Positions 1 to 10,756 of a DNA stretch of 64,000 nucleotides are shown in pieces. How positions within the stretch are numbered: position 1 is the first letter of the stretch; each line of letters opens with the position of its first letter. The notes under the pieces were generated by a model, which was not told the DNA's origin, did not search any database, and was given only the letters and a program-made list of their open reading frames with translations. A program made the position numbers and the translations under genes. Source of the DNA: Multifurca ochricompacta (taxonomy: Eukaryota > Basidiomycota > Agaricomycetes > Russulales > Russulaceae); NCBI GenBank assembly GCA_022496185.1, contig WTXG01000038.1, forward strand, positions 180,638 through 244,637. The letters are read 5' to 3'.

Positions 1-369
1 GCGCGCGGTTGAGGACTGAAGACTCGATGACACCGTGACTATGCATGCGGTCGAGAAACCGAACTTGATAATACCGCGGCAGCTCACGCCGCGCGTTGAG
101 AACCCTGACGCCCTGGCTGTTGCTTGGGCTTTGATACAAGACTAGGATGGAATCTGATGGTTGACTGTTGACTGACATGACCAGAAGAACTGGACTGATG
201 GAAGAGCTTTCTGAGCACGACCTGAGGACCCTGATGACTAGGAGTTGATGCCAACAACTACCTGACTGAGATGACTTGGACTGTGGACTGTGCATGACGT
301 CTTTGACCCCTACCCTTGGACATTGCATACTTGTCAAGCTGGGTCAGCTTGAGCCTGAAAAGGGGGTAA
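1..369 (+). other. 3' non-coding end of an upstream LTR retrotransposon
   Basis: No convincing reading frame is present. The stretch is rich in short CTGA/TGAC-type words and ends in a purine-rich tract (about 357-366) followed by TAA and then an LTR start (TGTTAC). This is the layout of a polypurine tract in front of a 3' LTR, so these bases are probably the tail of an element that begins outside the window. Confidence 0.4.
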
Positions 370-1620
370 TGTTACAACCCTACTCTTTTCCTGACCCTTA
401 CACTGCACCTCCCCCTTGTACCACACTTGACTGTCCATTCCCCTATTCCACCATCCCTTGACCACTTTGGCCCCAGAACCCAGATGCCTATGGCCTTGTG
501 CCTAGGACCTTTGACTTGATGCCCTTGGCTTACTGCCTTGGGACCCTGCCTGATGCCTGTGATATGACGCTCATAGGACCCCATCCCTGACACCTGCACC
601 TGACCCACTGATAGTTCAGCTACTGTGCTGTTGGCTGTAGACCCCCCCCTTCTCCTGATGCTTGGCCTTTGTCTTGGCCAGTATCTGTACCCTGTCCCTG
701 TGGCTGACACCCATAGGATCTCTGACACTGTCCCTGCCAATCTAATCTTCAACTTTGGCTTGTACTTGACCCTCTGCCAGTCATGTGACTCCTGGCCATG
801 TGACTTTGGACCATGTGATCCCTGACCATGTGACTTTGGACCATGTGATCCCTGACCCTGATCACAGCATCTTCATCTGATCATTTACCCCTTTCTGATC
901 ACATGGCCCATCTGGCTTATCATTCGCTTCTCTGATTCCTGTGGGAGTATTCCCACATCCACCCTGACTCCTGTGGAACCTGTTATCTCCCCATCTACCC
1001 CTGACCCTGGTGGGAATCCTCCCACACTGATATGACTCCTGTGGGGCTGTCCCACATGATTATGCTTCTGATAAGGCTTATCCTTATCATGGACTATATT
1101 TGACATCTTATCTGCTATTGGATGATAAGGACTCTGACCCTGTTCCTGATTAGCTACAAACCAGATCCCCATACAGTATATAAGACCCTGTAGACAGTTT
1201 GTACAACCCTAGATTTGACCTCTTGTGCCTTCAGCCTAGAGATCTCAGACCCCAATACATCAGAAGCCTTTTCCCCCTCTTTTGCATCCTTGAGATCCCT
1301 GCAGGGACCCCCATTGCCTCTGGCAATGGGTGTGTACCCTTCCCTTTGAACCCCTTTGCCGTCTCCTGGGGCTCCAGTGTGCTCAGTGCATTTCTGGCAC
1401 AGCAACTGGGCCCTGTCTCCACTTAACAGCCTTAGGGGATTAGCTCCCTTTGGCTGGCTCATCCCGTCTCCCTTTGTGCTTGATTATAGCACCAAACCTT
1501 AACCGATCCCGAAGCTAAACAGTGCCCAGAGTCTAGCCTTATCGTGCTAGGCTCGCGGCTGAGGTAATGGACCCGCGCCGACCCGTGCACGCCGCACAGA
1601 ACGCTCCGCTGAGCATAACA
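370..1620 (+). repeat. Gypsy-type LTR, 1,251 bp, 5' of gypsy-1
   Basis: The LTR starts TGTTAC and ends ATAACA, giving inverted TGTTA/TAACA ends. A TATA box with the run TATATAAGACCC lies near 1,177. A polypurine tract lies just upstream and the gag frame of gypsy-1 opens just downstream. It does not match the LTR at the other end of gypsy-1 (6,808-7,711) except for a similar TATA/leader stretch. It may therefore be the 3' LTR of the upstream element, or gypsy-1 may be a recombinant. Confidence 0.6.
796..855 (+). repeat. 30-bp tandem duplication inside the LTR
   Basis: Two identical 30-bp units lie back to back. Each contains CCATGTGACTTTGGACC followed by ATGTGATCCCTGA. They sit in the presumed U3 part upstream of the TATA box, where repeated short motifs are often promoter elements. 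No function is shown. Confidence 0.8.
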
Positions 1621-1762
1621 CTTAGCTTCCCAGTTATCTGACGAATTACTCCGTCAAGCTGGTGTACCTGATATTACTTCTTCTACTTCCACTCCTACCG
1701 ATTCCAGCACTCCTACTCGTCGCAACACTCCTCCAGCCAGACAGAATAGTCCTACTAGTCCT

Positions 1763-3007
1763 ATGGCTAGCACCGCTCCCACAACCAGGCCCAGTGGACC
1801 CAGTACCAATCCCCCGCCGCCAGCACAGACCCCACTTACAATGACACCGGCAGAGCTTCGTAATATGATGGGCGCCATGATGGCCGCCATCACACAGCTC
1901 TCTGCGGACATCCAAGTAGTGGTCCAGCAGCTCGGACAGCCAACTCCCCCCCAGACAGTCAGCTCCGGAAAAGATTCCTCCATTGCTCGACCTGCTTCCT
2001 GGGATGGAAAGGGAAACTCGGCTGATGCCAGGCACTTCCTGGCCGCATTCCACAATTGGGGATGGAACCAGAAGCGGAACTTGAATGACTATGATCCCAT
2101 GACAACCAACTGGTCCAAGAGGGACACAGATTGGATCTTGGCGGTCTTGAATTTAATGACTGGAGATGCACGAACGTGGGCTCTGCCGCATTTGGAGCAA
2201 TTAAAAAACGGAGTTATTCCCTTTTCAGCAAATTGGGGTAACTTTGAGCAGGCATTTACTTCGCAGTTTATACTGCATGACATTGGAGAAGCAGCGTGGT
2301 CAGTGCTGAAGAAAATCCAACAAGGACGCCACAGCGTGGCAGAATACAAAGCTCGCTTTGACAAGCATTCACCTCAAACCAGATGGTCGGACCGTGACCT
2401 TTTTGATTGGTTCTACAATGGCCTTTCTGGCAAAATCAAAGACACCTTGGCCATTATGCCAGTGCAACCCACAGATATGCAGACACTCTTTACGTCTGCT
2501 CAGCTAATCGATCAAAGATTACGCAGAAGAGAAGCAGAAAAGAAGGGGGAAACCCTCCCTGAACCAACCCAGCACCGAAAAGACCCCAATGCCATGGAGA
2601 TCGATGCCTCCAAACAGCAACAAACAGGGTCTGGGAAGAAAAGCTTTTATGACTACAAAGCTGCCTTCAAAGGAAAGTGCACAGGATGTGGAAGCAGTGC
2701 CCATACTTGGGCGAACGGCAACCACAAAGAGCAAATCTGCAATCACTGTGGGAAGAAAGGGCATATTGCCACAGGTTGTTACCAAAAATGGGCTGGAAAG
2801 CCCAAAGCAGCAAAAGTCGCTGGTTCTGATAGCCAGGCATCTGCAGCTTCTCCAGCTGCTGCAGCAAGCACCCAGCCTACCCAGGCTGCTAATGCTAGCT
2901 CGACCTCCAAAAAGGGTAACGCGCCCGCCAACAGCGATAACTCAGAGCTCCTGAAACAGGTGGCTGACCTTAAGGCCCAAATCAAAGCTCTGAAGGCAAG
3001 TTTTTAG
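1763..3007 (+). CDS. gag: Gypsy-1 Gag (retrotransposon capsid/nucleocapsid)
   Basis: This 414-residue open frame begins at ATG 1,763; the same frame is open back to about 1,625 but without an ATG. After a Ser/Thr/Pro-rich N-terminus comes a retrotransposon Gag core (residues about 75-250, with WDGKGNSADARHFLAAFHNW and MTGDARTWALPHL). A basic region follows, then a canonical CX2CX4HX4C zinc knuckle (CNHCGKKGHIATGC, about residues 326-339), preceded by a degenerate one (CTGCGSS..H). The C-terminus is Ala/Ser-rich and ends in a short coiled-coil-like stretch. Gag packages element RNA into virus-like particles. The frame is intact. The pol frame starts immediately at the stop, so pol is probably expressed by frameshift or stop bypass. 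Confidence 0.9.
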   Translation: MASTAPTTRPSGPSTNPPPPAQTPLTMTPAELRNMMGAMMAAITQLSADIQVVVQQLGQPTPPQTVSSGKDSSIARPASWDGKGNSADARHFLAAFHNWGWNQKRNLNDYDPMTTNWSKRDTDWILAVLNLMTGDARTWALPHLEQLKNGVIPFSANWGNFEQAFTSQFILHDIGEAAWSVLKKIQQGRHSVAEYKARFDKHSPQTRWSDRDLFDWFYNGLSGKIKDTLAIMPVQPTDMQTLFTSAQLIDQRLRRREAEKKGETLPEPTQHRKDPNAMEIDASKQQQTGSGKKSFYDYKAAFKGKCTGCGSSAHTWANGNHKEQICNHCGKKGHIATGCYQKWAGKPKAAKVAGSDSQASAASPAAAASTQPTQAANASSTSKKGNAPANSDNSELLKQVADLKAQIKALKASF

Positions 3008-6000
3008 TGGCTTCTTCGGATGTAGCCGCGACCGAAGAAGCGGATATATGTGCTGTTTCTGAGACCAACTCGGATGACTTGATCATATTTACATCTGCTT
3101 GTGAGATGAACAATAGTATTAGTGCTTCCTCTCATGTCCGTAGTAGGGTTCGCTTCTTGCTTGATAAAATTGAAAAAGAAGAAAAAATTGATTCCTGCAC
3201 GTTACCAGTTATCAATAAATACGATCAGCATTTCCATATTTACGTCACTCTCGAAGGACGAAACAAAAGCACCACTGTAGCAGCTATGATAGATTCAGGA
3301 GCAACAGCCATGTTCCTGGACTATAAGTTCGCCACCCAAAAGAAGATGCTTCTAGAACCATTGGAAACCCCAATTCGAGTACATAATATCGACGGCAGTC
3401 ATAATGTAGCCGGAGATATCACCCACACAGTTACCCTCTTAGTCACTATAGGGTCAAGGGTAGAAAAACACCGATTCCTGGTCACAAGTCTCGGACCAGA
3501 GAAGGTTATACTCGGACTTCCATGGTTGAAATATAGCAACCCTTCTATTAATTGGGAAAGGGGCAAAGTCACCCTGCAAGACTCCATTGAGAAAGACATC
3601 CTCATGGAGGACGAAAGCGACTGGTTTGCAGGAGTAGAACAAATATCGGCAAACAGACTAGAATGCCGACAATTTGTAAAAGATGGAGTCTTGGACTGTA
3701 CCACTGACGAATTATGGTGTTGTGCAGGCTTCACCTATTCACAAGAAGCCTATGCAAAAGATTACCTAACTCGTACAGAAGGAAAATCTTTTGAAGATTT
3801 GGTACCTCCACCATATAGAGACTTCGCACGGGTCTTCTCAGAAGAAGAATCCCAAAGACTCCCTCAGCACCAACCATGGGACCATACCATAGACATTGTG
3901 CCTGGGTCGAAGACCCAATGGAACGCCAAAGTCTATCCCATGTCACCAAATGAGCAAGTAGAACTGGACAAGTTTCTGGAAGAGCATCTCCAGAAGGGTA
4001 TATCATACCATCTAAATCTCCGATGGCGGTACCTGTATTCTTCATAAAGAAAAAGGATGGGAAAATCCATCTCATCCAAGACTACAGACCTTTAAACAAT
4101 ATTACTGTCAAAAATAAATATCCACTTCCACTTGCAGTCAACATTATCAATTGACTTAAGGGTGCAAAGATCTTTACTAAAATGGATGTACGATGGGGAT
4201 ATCATAACATCCGGATAAAGGAAGGAGACAAATACAAGGCGGCGTTTTCCACCAACTGTGGTCTCTTTGAGCCACATGTAATGTATTTTGGATTAACAAA
4301 CAGCCCTGCCACCTTCCAAGGATTTATGAATTCCATCTTCTCCAACATGATCACAAAAGGGGAAGTCACTGTATATATGGACGACATCCTAGTTTTCTCA
4401 CCTAATATAGAGAAACATAGAAAGGATGTCAGAGAAGTCCTAAAGCGACTAGAAGAATACGATCTCTTCTTGAAACCCCAGAAGTGCGACTTCGATAAAG
4501 ATCACATGGAGTACCTTGGACTTATCATATCTGAGGGACAAGTCAGAATGGACCCTGGGAAGGTCCAAGTGGTCAAAGACTGGCAAACCCCGAAAACTCT
4601 AAAAGAAGTTTGCGCCTTTATTGGCTTTGCCAATTTTTATAGACGCTTTATACAAGGGTTCTCAATTATCGCCAGACCACTTCATGATCTGACAAAGAAA
4701 AATCAACCCTGGCAGTGGGAAAGACCACAGCAAGAGGCTTTCGACGCCCTAAAAAGGAGATTCATTCAAATGCCTATCTTGGCAATCTACGATCCTGATC
4801 TCCCAACCCGGGTCGAAACGGACGCTTCGGGATTTGCCACTGGAGGCATACTATCCCAAAAACACACTGATAACCTTTGGCACCCTATTGCCTTCCGATC
4901 GCAGTCAATGTCGGAAGCAGAAAGAAATTATGAAATATACAATAGGGAAATGCTCGGTATAATCCGTGCCCTAGAAGACTGGCGCCACTTCTTAGAAGGG
5001 CTTCTCCAGTTCGACATAGTAACGGATCACAAGAATATTGAATGGTGGAGATCCATGCGAGACCTCACCAGACGTCAAGCATGATGGGCTCTCTACCTGA
5101 GCAGATTCAATTTCACGATCCAATACAAAAAGGGGCACCTTATGCAAGCAGACGCCTTAAGCCGATTTTCAGCAGACCAGGTGTTAGACAATGAGGACAA
5201 CAAACAAGTCCAGGTCCTCAAGCCAGAACACTTTCTTAGTGCAGCATGGGCACATTACCGCCCACAGAGTTCTCCCCTTATGGAACGCATCAAGAAGGCA
5301 GGAAGCAGGGAAGCAGAAGTTATAGAAGGACTAAAAACCCTTACCAAAACTGCTCCCAGCACCCTAAAAGATGGCGTCAACCTTTGGGAAGAAGAAGATG
5401 GCCTAGTTTACTACAAAGGGAAACTTTACATACCCAATGTACCGGATCTCCGAAAAGACATTATTCGGGATTGTCACGATTCAGTTACAGCCGGTCACCC
5501 TGGTAAAAATGGGACCATTGAGTTGGTATCACGCTATTATTGGTGGCCTAGAATGGCACAATATATTACGTGCTATGTCGAAGGATGCGACTGATGTCAG
5601 CGATATCGGATGGATAAGCACCCAGTCGCCCCTCTGCAACCACTGGAAGTTCCAGAAGGACCCTGGCAAACAATTGGAGTAGATCTGATTACAGGGCTCC
5701 CTTCCTCTTCCGGGAAAGATGCGATCCTAACAATAGTGGATCATTATATGAAGCAAGTGCATCTCTTCCCAGTCACAAGTGGTATTACAGCAGATGGCAT
5801 GGGAAAAATATACTTCGACCATGTATTCCCTCTGCATGGGATCCCCAAAAGCATTGTCAGTGACAGGGGTCCCCAGTTTGCAGCAAGGACCATGCACACC
5901 ACCTTAAAGCGTTTAGGGGTGAACAGTAGTCTCACCACAGCCTATCATCCACAAGCCAATGGTATGACAGAGCGTAAAAATCAAGAAATAGAACAATATT

Positions 6001-6796
6001 TACGACTCTTCATTGGCAAGAGACAGGATGACTGGATCGAGCTACTCCCCATGGCAGAGTTTGTATTAAATACAAGGAAGTCCTCAGCAACGGATCATAC
6101 CCCATTTGAGTTACTTATGGGTATACCCTGGACTTCACCATCCCCGCGGGACGTGCCACTGGCATCCCCAGTTTAGACCAACGCCTACAACAGTTACGTC
6201 TCACCTGATGCGACACAGAGGCAGCTATGAGGCTTAGCAAGACACGTATGACTCATGATCTAGCTCAATCAGGGCACAATTTCCCAAAAGAGGGAGATTA
6301 TGTCTGGTTGCAGTCCAAAAACATTAAAATCCACCAGCAGTCCCAGAAGCTCGGTCCCAAACAGTTAGGACCATTTAAAGTTCTGAAGAAACTTAGCAAC
6401 CTGGATTACAAATTGGACTTGCCTCCAGCACTGAAAGTCCACAACATATTCCATGTGGACCACCTTAGTCTATACAAAGGCAACAACGTTAATGGGCTGA
6501 TGCCCACACCACCAGACCCCATTACCATAGATGGTGAGGAAGAGTACAAGGTGGACCATATCAGAGATAGCAAAATGTTTGGTCGCACACTCAAGTTCCT
6601 TATCCGATGGAAGGGTTATGGAGAAGGCAAAGATACATGGGAACCAGAACAGAATCTAACCCATGCACAGGACTCCATTCAGAAGTTCTATCAACAGAAC
6701 CCAGGAGCTCCCAGGAAAATTGCCGCAATCCACTTTGCCACTGCCCCTTGGCAGCCCACACAACTCTATATGGCTTACGAGGACGTTATGCCCTAG
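3007..6796 (+). pseudogene. pol: Gypsy-1 Pol: protease, RT, RNase H, integrase, chromodomain (broken)
   Basis: Domains in order: aspartic protease (IDSGATAMFLDYKF, about 3,290), reverse transcriptase (FFIKKKDGK, about 4,040; YMDD, about 4,375), RNase H (about 4,790-5,090, with TDASG and YNREMLGII), HHCC zinc finger (about 5,465-5,590), integrase core (GVDLITG about 5,675, VSDRGPQF about 5,855, TERKNQEIEQY about 5,970), and a chromodomain (about 6,530-6,690; LKFLIRWKGYGEGKDTWEPE). The chromodomain places it among chromoviruses, which use this domain for targeting chromatin. The frame is broken at about 4,000 and 6,130, where one G appears to be missing from a G-run, and by TGA stops at about 4,152, 5,082, 5,592 and 6,207. 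Several of these TGA codons sit where an Arg (CGA) is expected. As read, the gene cannot encode full Pol. Confidence 0.9.
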
Positions 6797-6807
6797 GAGG
6801 GGGGTAA

Positions 6808-7711
6808 TGTCATGGCTCTACCTTATTTTTCCTTTCTTTTTCCTTTTGGATCACATGACTGTGGGAAGATTACCCAGCAGTCTCAACACGTGATCATGGG
6901 AATGTAGTCGTGACATGGATCATGTGACCGAGTCACATGTAATAGTCACATGCTGCTTAGTCAGCACAAGAGCCACTCAACAATAACAAGTCATTCTCTA
7001 TTGTGTTTACCACAATAGGCACAGCCCCACAGTCTAGACAGTTCTAGACCAAGTGGAGCTGCTATCAAGATAAGAGGAGTCCAGCCTAGAAGGTTCTAGG
7101 TAAGTGGAGCTCTAGATAAGGGCCCAGGTTGGGCCATGGCCAATTTTAGCACAGAATCATATGTATCAGTAGATAGACATGTTCCAGACCTAAGGGCTAA
7201 ACTACATATCAGTTATCTACTCCACAGTAACGTCATTATGACATCACACTGTGGAGTATGATCAGTCAGCAGAGTAAAGCAGCTTATGAATCACAAAGAT
7301 AAGGCTCAGTCAGCAATACAGCTGACTGATACTTGCTGATTCTTGCTTACACCTACTGCTTACCTCGTTACACTGAGAAATGTATATAAGACCCCCTGTA
7401 ACAGCCTGTAGCCCCCATCTTGTCCTCTTGGGGCTGCAGGTGAGTAACTGTCTACACGAGTTCGATACATAGTGCTAATAGCATCCTGCCTCCCTGTGTG
7501 ACTCGATCCTTTGGATCTTGTCCTCTTGGGGCTGCAGTTTCTTCCAGTTTCAGAATGCTGTCATCGTGGTTGTATAAACCACAGTGGGTGACACAGTTCC
7601 TGGTCATTACTTGACGTGTGACGTTTGCCTCCGCAGTACGCCCAACGACTTAGGTCACCACACCCTTTGCCCTTCCTGTTTCTAAGTGTACACAGAGCTT
7701 CACCCGTTACA
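6808..7711 (+). repeat. Gypsy-type LTR, 904 bp, 3' of gypsy-1
   Basis: It follows the chromodomain stop and a G-rich polypurine tract (about 6,796-6,804). It starts TGTCATGG and ends CGTTACA. A TATA box (TATATAAGACCC) lies near 7,383, followed by a leader with TGTCCTCTTGGGGCTGCAG repeated twice. Its body does not resemble the LTR at 370-1,620, although the TATA/leader arrangement is similar. As the LTR attached directly to the polypurine tract, it is the likelier true LTR of gypsy-1. Confidence 0.6.
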
Positions 7712-8151
7712 AAAGGTAGGACTAACAAAAGCACCAGCAAAGAACAACAGGTCTTCGAAGCAAGCAGCAGTGGATGAATGTTCAGAAGAATCCTCAGATG
7801 AAGAGCCTGATCATAGGCCTTGGAAGAAACACTGTGCAAAACCATCAAAGGAAGCTAGTGAGGATGAGGAGGTTCAGAATGAATCTGATGAACCTGAGGT
7901 GTTGAGTGGGCATGATTCACTGGATGACTCTGAGGTACAAAGCTTGCACTTTATCTTCTATACAAAATGTTAACAGATGTCAAGGGAGATGGGCTCCAAG
8001 ATTATCACCTACCCATCCTGTCTGAGGTCCATACACAAAAGGACAAGGCAAGGGACATTCAACTTATCTTCACAGATAAAATCACAGTCAAGTTCATTAT
8101 GGATGATAGTAGGGTGGATACACCAACTGGACATTGGTGTAATATATGCAA
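7712..8151 (+). pseudogene. hAT-1 transposase, 5' exons (acidic N-terminus and start of BED-like zinc finger)
   Basis: The first exon-like frame (to about 7,933) is rich in Glu, Asp and Ser. A putative intron (about 7,934-7,975, GT..AG) separates it from a frame reading KGDGLQDYHLPILSEVHTQK and ending TGHWCNICK, the first two cysteines of a BED-type zinc finger. The exon stops at 8,151 exactly where a strong donor, GTAAGT, begins. The copia element lies in this intron and the next exon resumes at 32,221. The assignment rests on recognised similarity to mushroom hAT transposases. The 5' end abuts the gypsy-1 LTR, so the true start may be lost. Confidence 0.6.
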
Positions 8152-8163
8152 GTAAGTAATAAT

Positions 8164-8678
8164 TGTTGAACACAGGATGTGTTCAGTGATGCTTCAGGCA
8201 TCAGGAGATTAGATTAGCTACTTAGTGGACTAGATTAGATATCAGAGTTTCGGACTATTTACCATATCATTATTACCTTCTTTCTCACATTCCGCAGTAG
8301 CTGACTGATGTACCTTAGTAATCATGCACAAGCATGTGATTCCTTACTGGCCAATGGCCTTAGTCCCTCTTGTTTATTGTTTGGACTTTGTCTGGCACTT
8401 GTGGACTTATTCCCAGTGCACAGACCATCCCTTGGAATGTATATAAGAGTGTCTGTTTCGTCTCTTACACTTCAGAGTTTCTTCTACCTCTGAAGTGTAA
8501 GTCCCCTCTCATACTTATTACTATACCTTGGGACTAATGCTCTTAGTAGAACTTGTCTTTATCTAGGTCAGTAGTATAGTATAATAGAGTTTCTTCTACC
8601 TCTGAAGTAACTTGTCTTTATCTAGCCTAACCTGCTAACTTTCACAGTCAGTATGCTGCACCTCATGCCTGTTCAACA
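8164..8678 (+). repeat. Copia 5' LTR
   Basis: It starts TGTTGAACACAGG and ends CCTGTTCAACA, a perfect inverted end. It contains a TATA box (ATGTATATAAGAG, about 8,438) and, at 8,467-8,498, an 11-bp perfect stem (ACACTTCAGAG / CTCTGAAGTGT) around a 10-nt loop. The loop plus 3' stem arm is repeated at 8,587-8,608. The same LTR family recurs as solo copies A, B, C and E. Confidence 0.92.
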
Positions 8679-8690
8679 GGTTATGGGCCC
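8679..8690 (+). promoter_or_regulatory. Primer-binding site of copia (half-tRNA type)
   Basis: GGTTATGGGCCC directly follows the LTR. This is the form known from Drosophila copia, where an internal fragment of initiator tRNA-Met (anticodon arm) primes minus-strand synthesis instead of the tRNA 3' end. Confidence 0.7.
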
Positions 8691-9595
8691 TGGGCACGCT
8701 TAACTGACCACTTTCTGATCAGTCCAAATCTTTGTCAAGCTCACAAGACTTGCAAAACACTTTTTTCCCAATCAGTCTTCCAGTGAGCTTCAATTATCTT
8801 CTTTTGCCCTTAACCGTCCACAAGGTGGTGCGCTTTATGTGCCCACCTTGATCTGTTTGGCTAGTCCCTCAGGGATTCTTACAAAAGGTGATGAGGGACC
8901 CTAAGTGGGTGAAACACCTTGAGTTCCTCATGTGCGCTCTAAGTAAATAGTATTCATAGTTGTAGCTGGGTTTTGTCCCATAGATAGTCTTAGTAGGCCA
9001 CTTGCCCAGAAGGCTTGGGGCTATAGGTTCAGTCAATGCTTGGCTCGATCTGTAAGCCAGGTTTAGCCACCTGCAGGTAGAGTTTAGGGTCTAGAACAAG
9101 GCATGGGTAGTCACTCCCATGACGCTTGGGCTCGATACAAGTAGGCTTGAACTACTATAGTAGATACACAGTAGCTAGAAGGTTTCATCTCTGGGCAGAA
9201 GTACCCACTGCTGTCATTGGGGGTTCACCCCAACCAGAGGAAACCCAATAGTCTACTATAGTCATGGCCCCAATCATCTAGGGCTTAATCATGGACTCCA
9301 CCACCAGCACTAGAGGAAGGGCTCTATACCCTTTGTCTCTAGTGGAACTTGCAGTTGGCTCCTCCATGACATGACTCCCCATCTATTTACACAATGTCCC
9401 CTGATGTGGGCTTAGGACTTGTTGTAGATGGCGCTAGACAGCTTACTATACTACTTAGAAGTCACACATCAGAGGCAGGACTTTTTAAGTTCTGAAGCAT
9501 AGCACCACAGATTGGATGGGCCCTCTTAAATGAGACCTGGACAACTGGTTCTAATTGCTCCTTGGAACCAGGATCAAACCCACAAATCATCTCAA
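8691..9595 (+). other. Copia 5' leader, non-coding
   Basis: About 900 bp lie between the primer-binding site and the Gag start. I see no sustained reading frame. Several TAGTATAG/CTACTATAG-like words recur (about 8,570, 9,155 and 9,250). It probably holds packaging and translation-control signals. Confidence 0.5.
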
Positions 9596-10756
9596 ATGTC
9601 TTCTATCATCTTCCCTCCCACCTTCAAATTCGATAAACTTGATGGCTCAAATTGGCAGCAATGGTCAGTGTCATTCACTGCCTTGCTGAGGATAAATGGG
9701 ATGAAGAGGCACATTACCCATGATGCCCCTGAATTTCTAAATCTGCCCAAGCCAGAGGATGGAGAAAAGGATGACAAATATGCCAAACGCTTCACATTAT
9801 GGTCAGAGCCAATGTACCTAGAATGGAACAGAGTGGAGGAAGTCCTCATGGGAGTCTTGGTGATGGTAACATCACCAGAAACATACTCCCAAATTGCCTC
9901 TGACAGAACTTATCCTTCTGTCAATGCCAAATATGAGTGATTGGAGTCATGTTGACACAGGACGTGTCTGGAGATGCTTCAGGCATCTAAGGATCACTTT
10001 AGCTGTAGATAAGATAAGATTAGTTTCCGGAGTTTCGGACTTTTTATGATATCTTTATTACATTTCTTTCTCTTCTTACTCAGCTGATTAGTGATGGACT
10101 TAGTAATGCGCAGTAAGCATGTGATATCTCATCGGCCAATGGCCTTTATCCCTCTCTGTTTATTGTCCGGCACTTGTGGACTTATTCCCAGTGCGCACAG
10201 ACCATTTCCCCTTGTCCCTATGGGTATATAAGGGTGTCTGTTTCGTCTCTTCCACTTCAGAGTTTCTTCAACCTCTGAAGTGTAAGTTCTACCATACTTT
10301 CTACCATACCTTTGACTAACTGTCTCCTGTAGATACTTGTCTTCTCTAGGTCAGTAGAATAGTAATATAGAGTTTCTTCAACCTCTGAAGTATACTTGTC
10401 TTCTCTAGCCTCACCGCTACTAACCACAGTCAGTATAACCAGCAGCATGATTGTTTGACAAGTCACTCTATGGTTCAGTAGGTAGCACGGCCACCTACAA
10501 CTTGTGGTGCTCTGTTTCATCCTTCCATTTGGAGGAAGGCAAACAGTTTAGGCCCCAGTTGCAGCATGTGTTGGATGCAAGGAGTACCCTTAAAGAGAAT
10601 GGGATGGAGATCTCTGATCTCCAGATGAGCTTCATATTGCTCCAATCCCTGCCTCCATCCTACAATGCCATTGCTGGCTCAATCCTGGTGTCAGGTCCAC
10701 CTGACTGCCTTTCCCCTCAGGACCTTGTACAAAGGTTCCTAAATGAGGAAAGCTGA
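9596..10756 (+). pseudogene. gag: Copia Gag (split by solo LTR A)
   Basis: The frame starts at ATG 9,596 with a typical copia Gag opening (FKFDKLDGSNWQQWSVSFTA) and runs to a TGA at 9,938. Solo LTR A then interrupts it and the frame resumes at 10,466 (LYGSVGSTATYNLWCSVSSF). Once the LTR and one TSD copy are ignored, the two halves join in frame, and TGA 9,938 falls where Arg (CGA) fits the motif. A second TGA at 10,754 is of the same kind. Downstream, in the continuing frame, is a CX2CX4HX4C zinc knuckle (CFYCQKLGHKANEC, about 10,892). No start codon problem is visible. Confidence 0.85.
9950..10460 (+). repeat. Solo copia LTR A, TSD AGTCA
   Basis: It starts TGTTGACACAGG and ends GTTTGACA. 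AGTCA flanks both sides (9,945-9,949 and 10,461-10,465). It has the family TATA box (TATATAAGGG, about 10,206) and the CTTCAGAG..CTCTGAAG hairpin. No internal element sequence accompanies it, so it is a solo LTR left by LTR-LTR recombination after insertion into the copia gag. Confidence 0.9.

Noticed and set aside
1485..1600. Sequence with a CCGATCCCGAAGCTAAACAG stretch, reminiscent of a 5S rRNA internal promoter
   Set aside because: Only the box-A-like word fits; the rest does not fold or align as 5S rRNA, and it lies at the end of an LTR.
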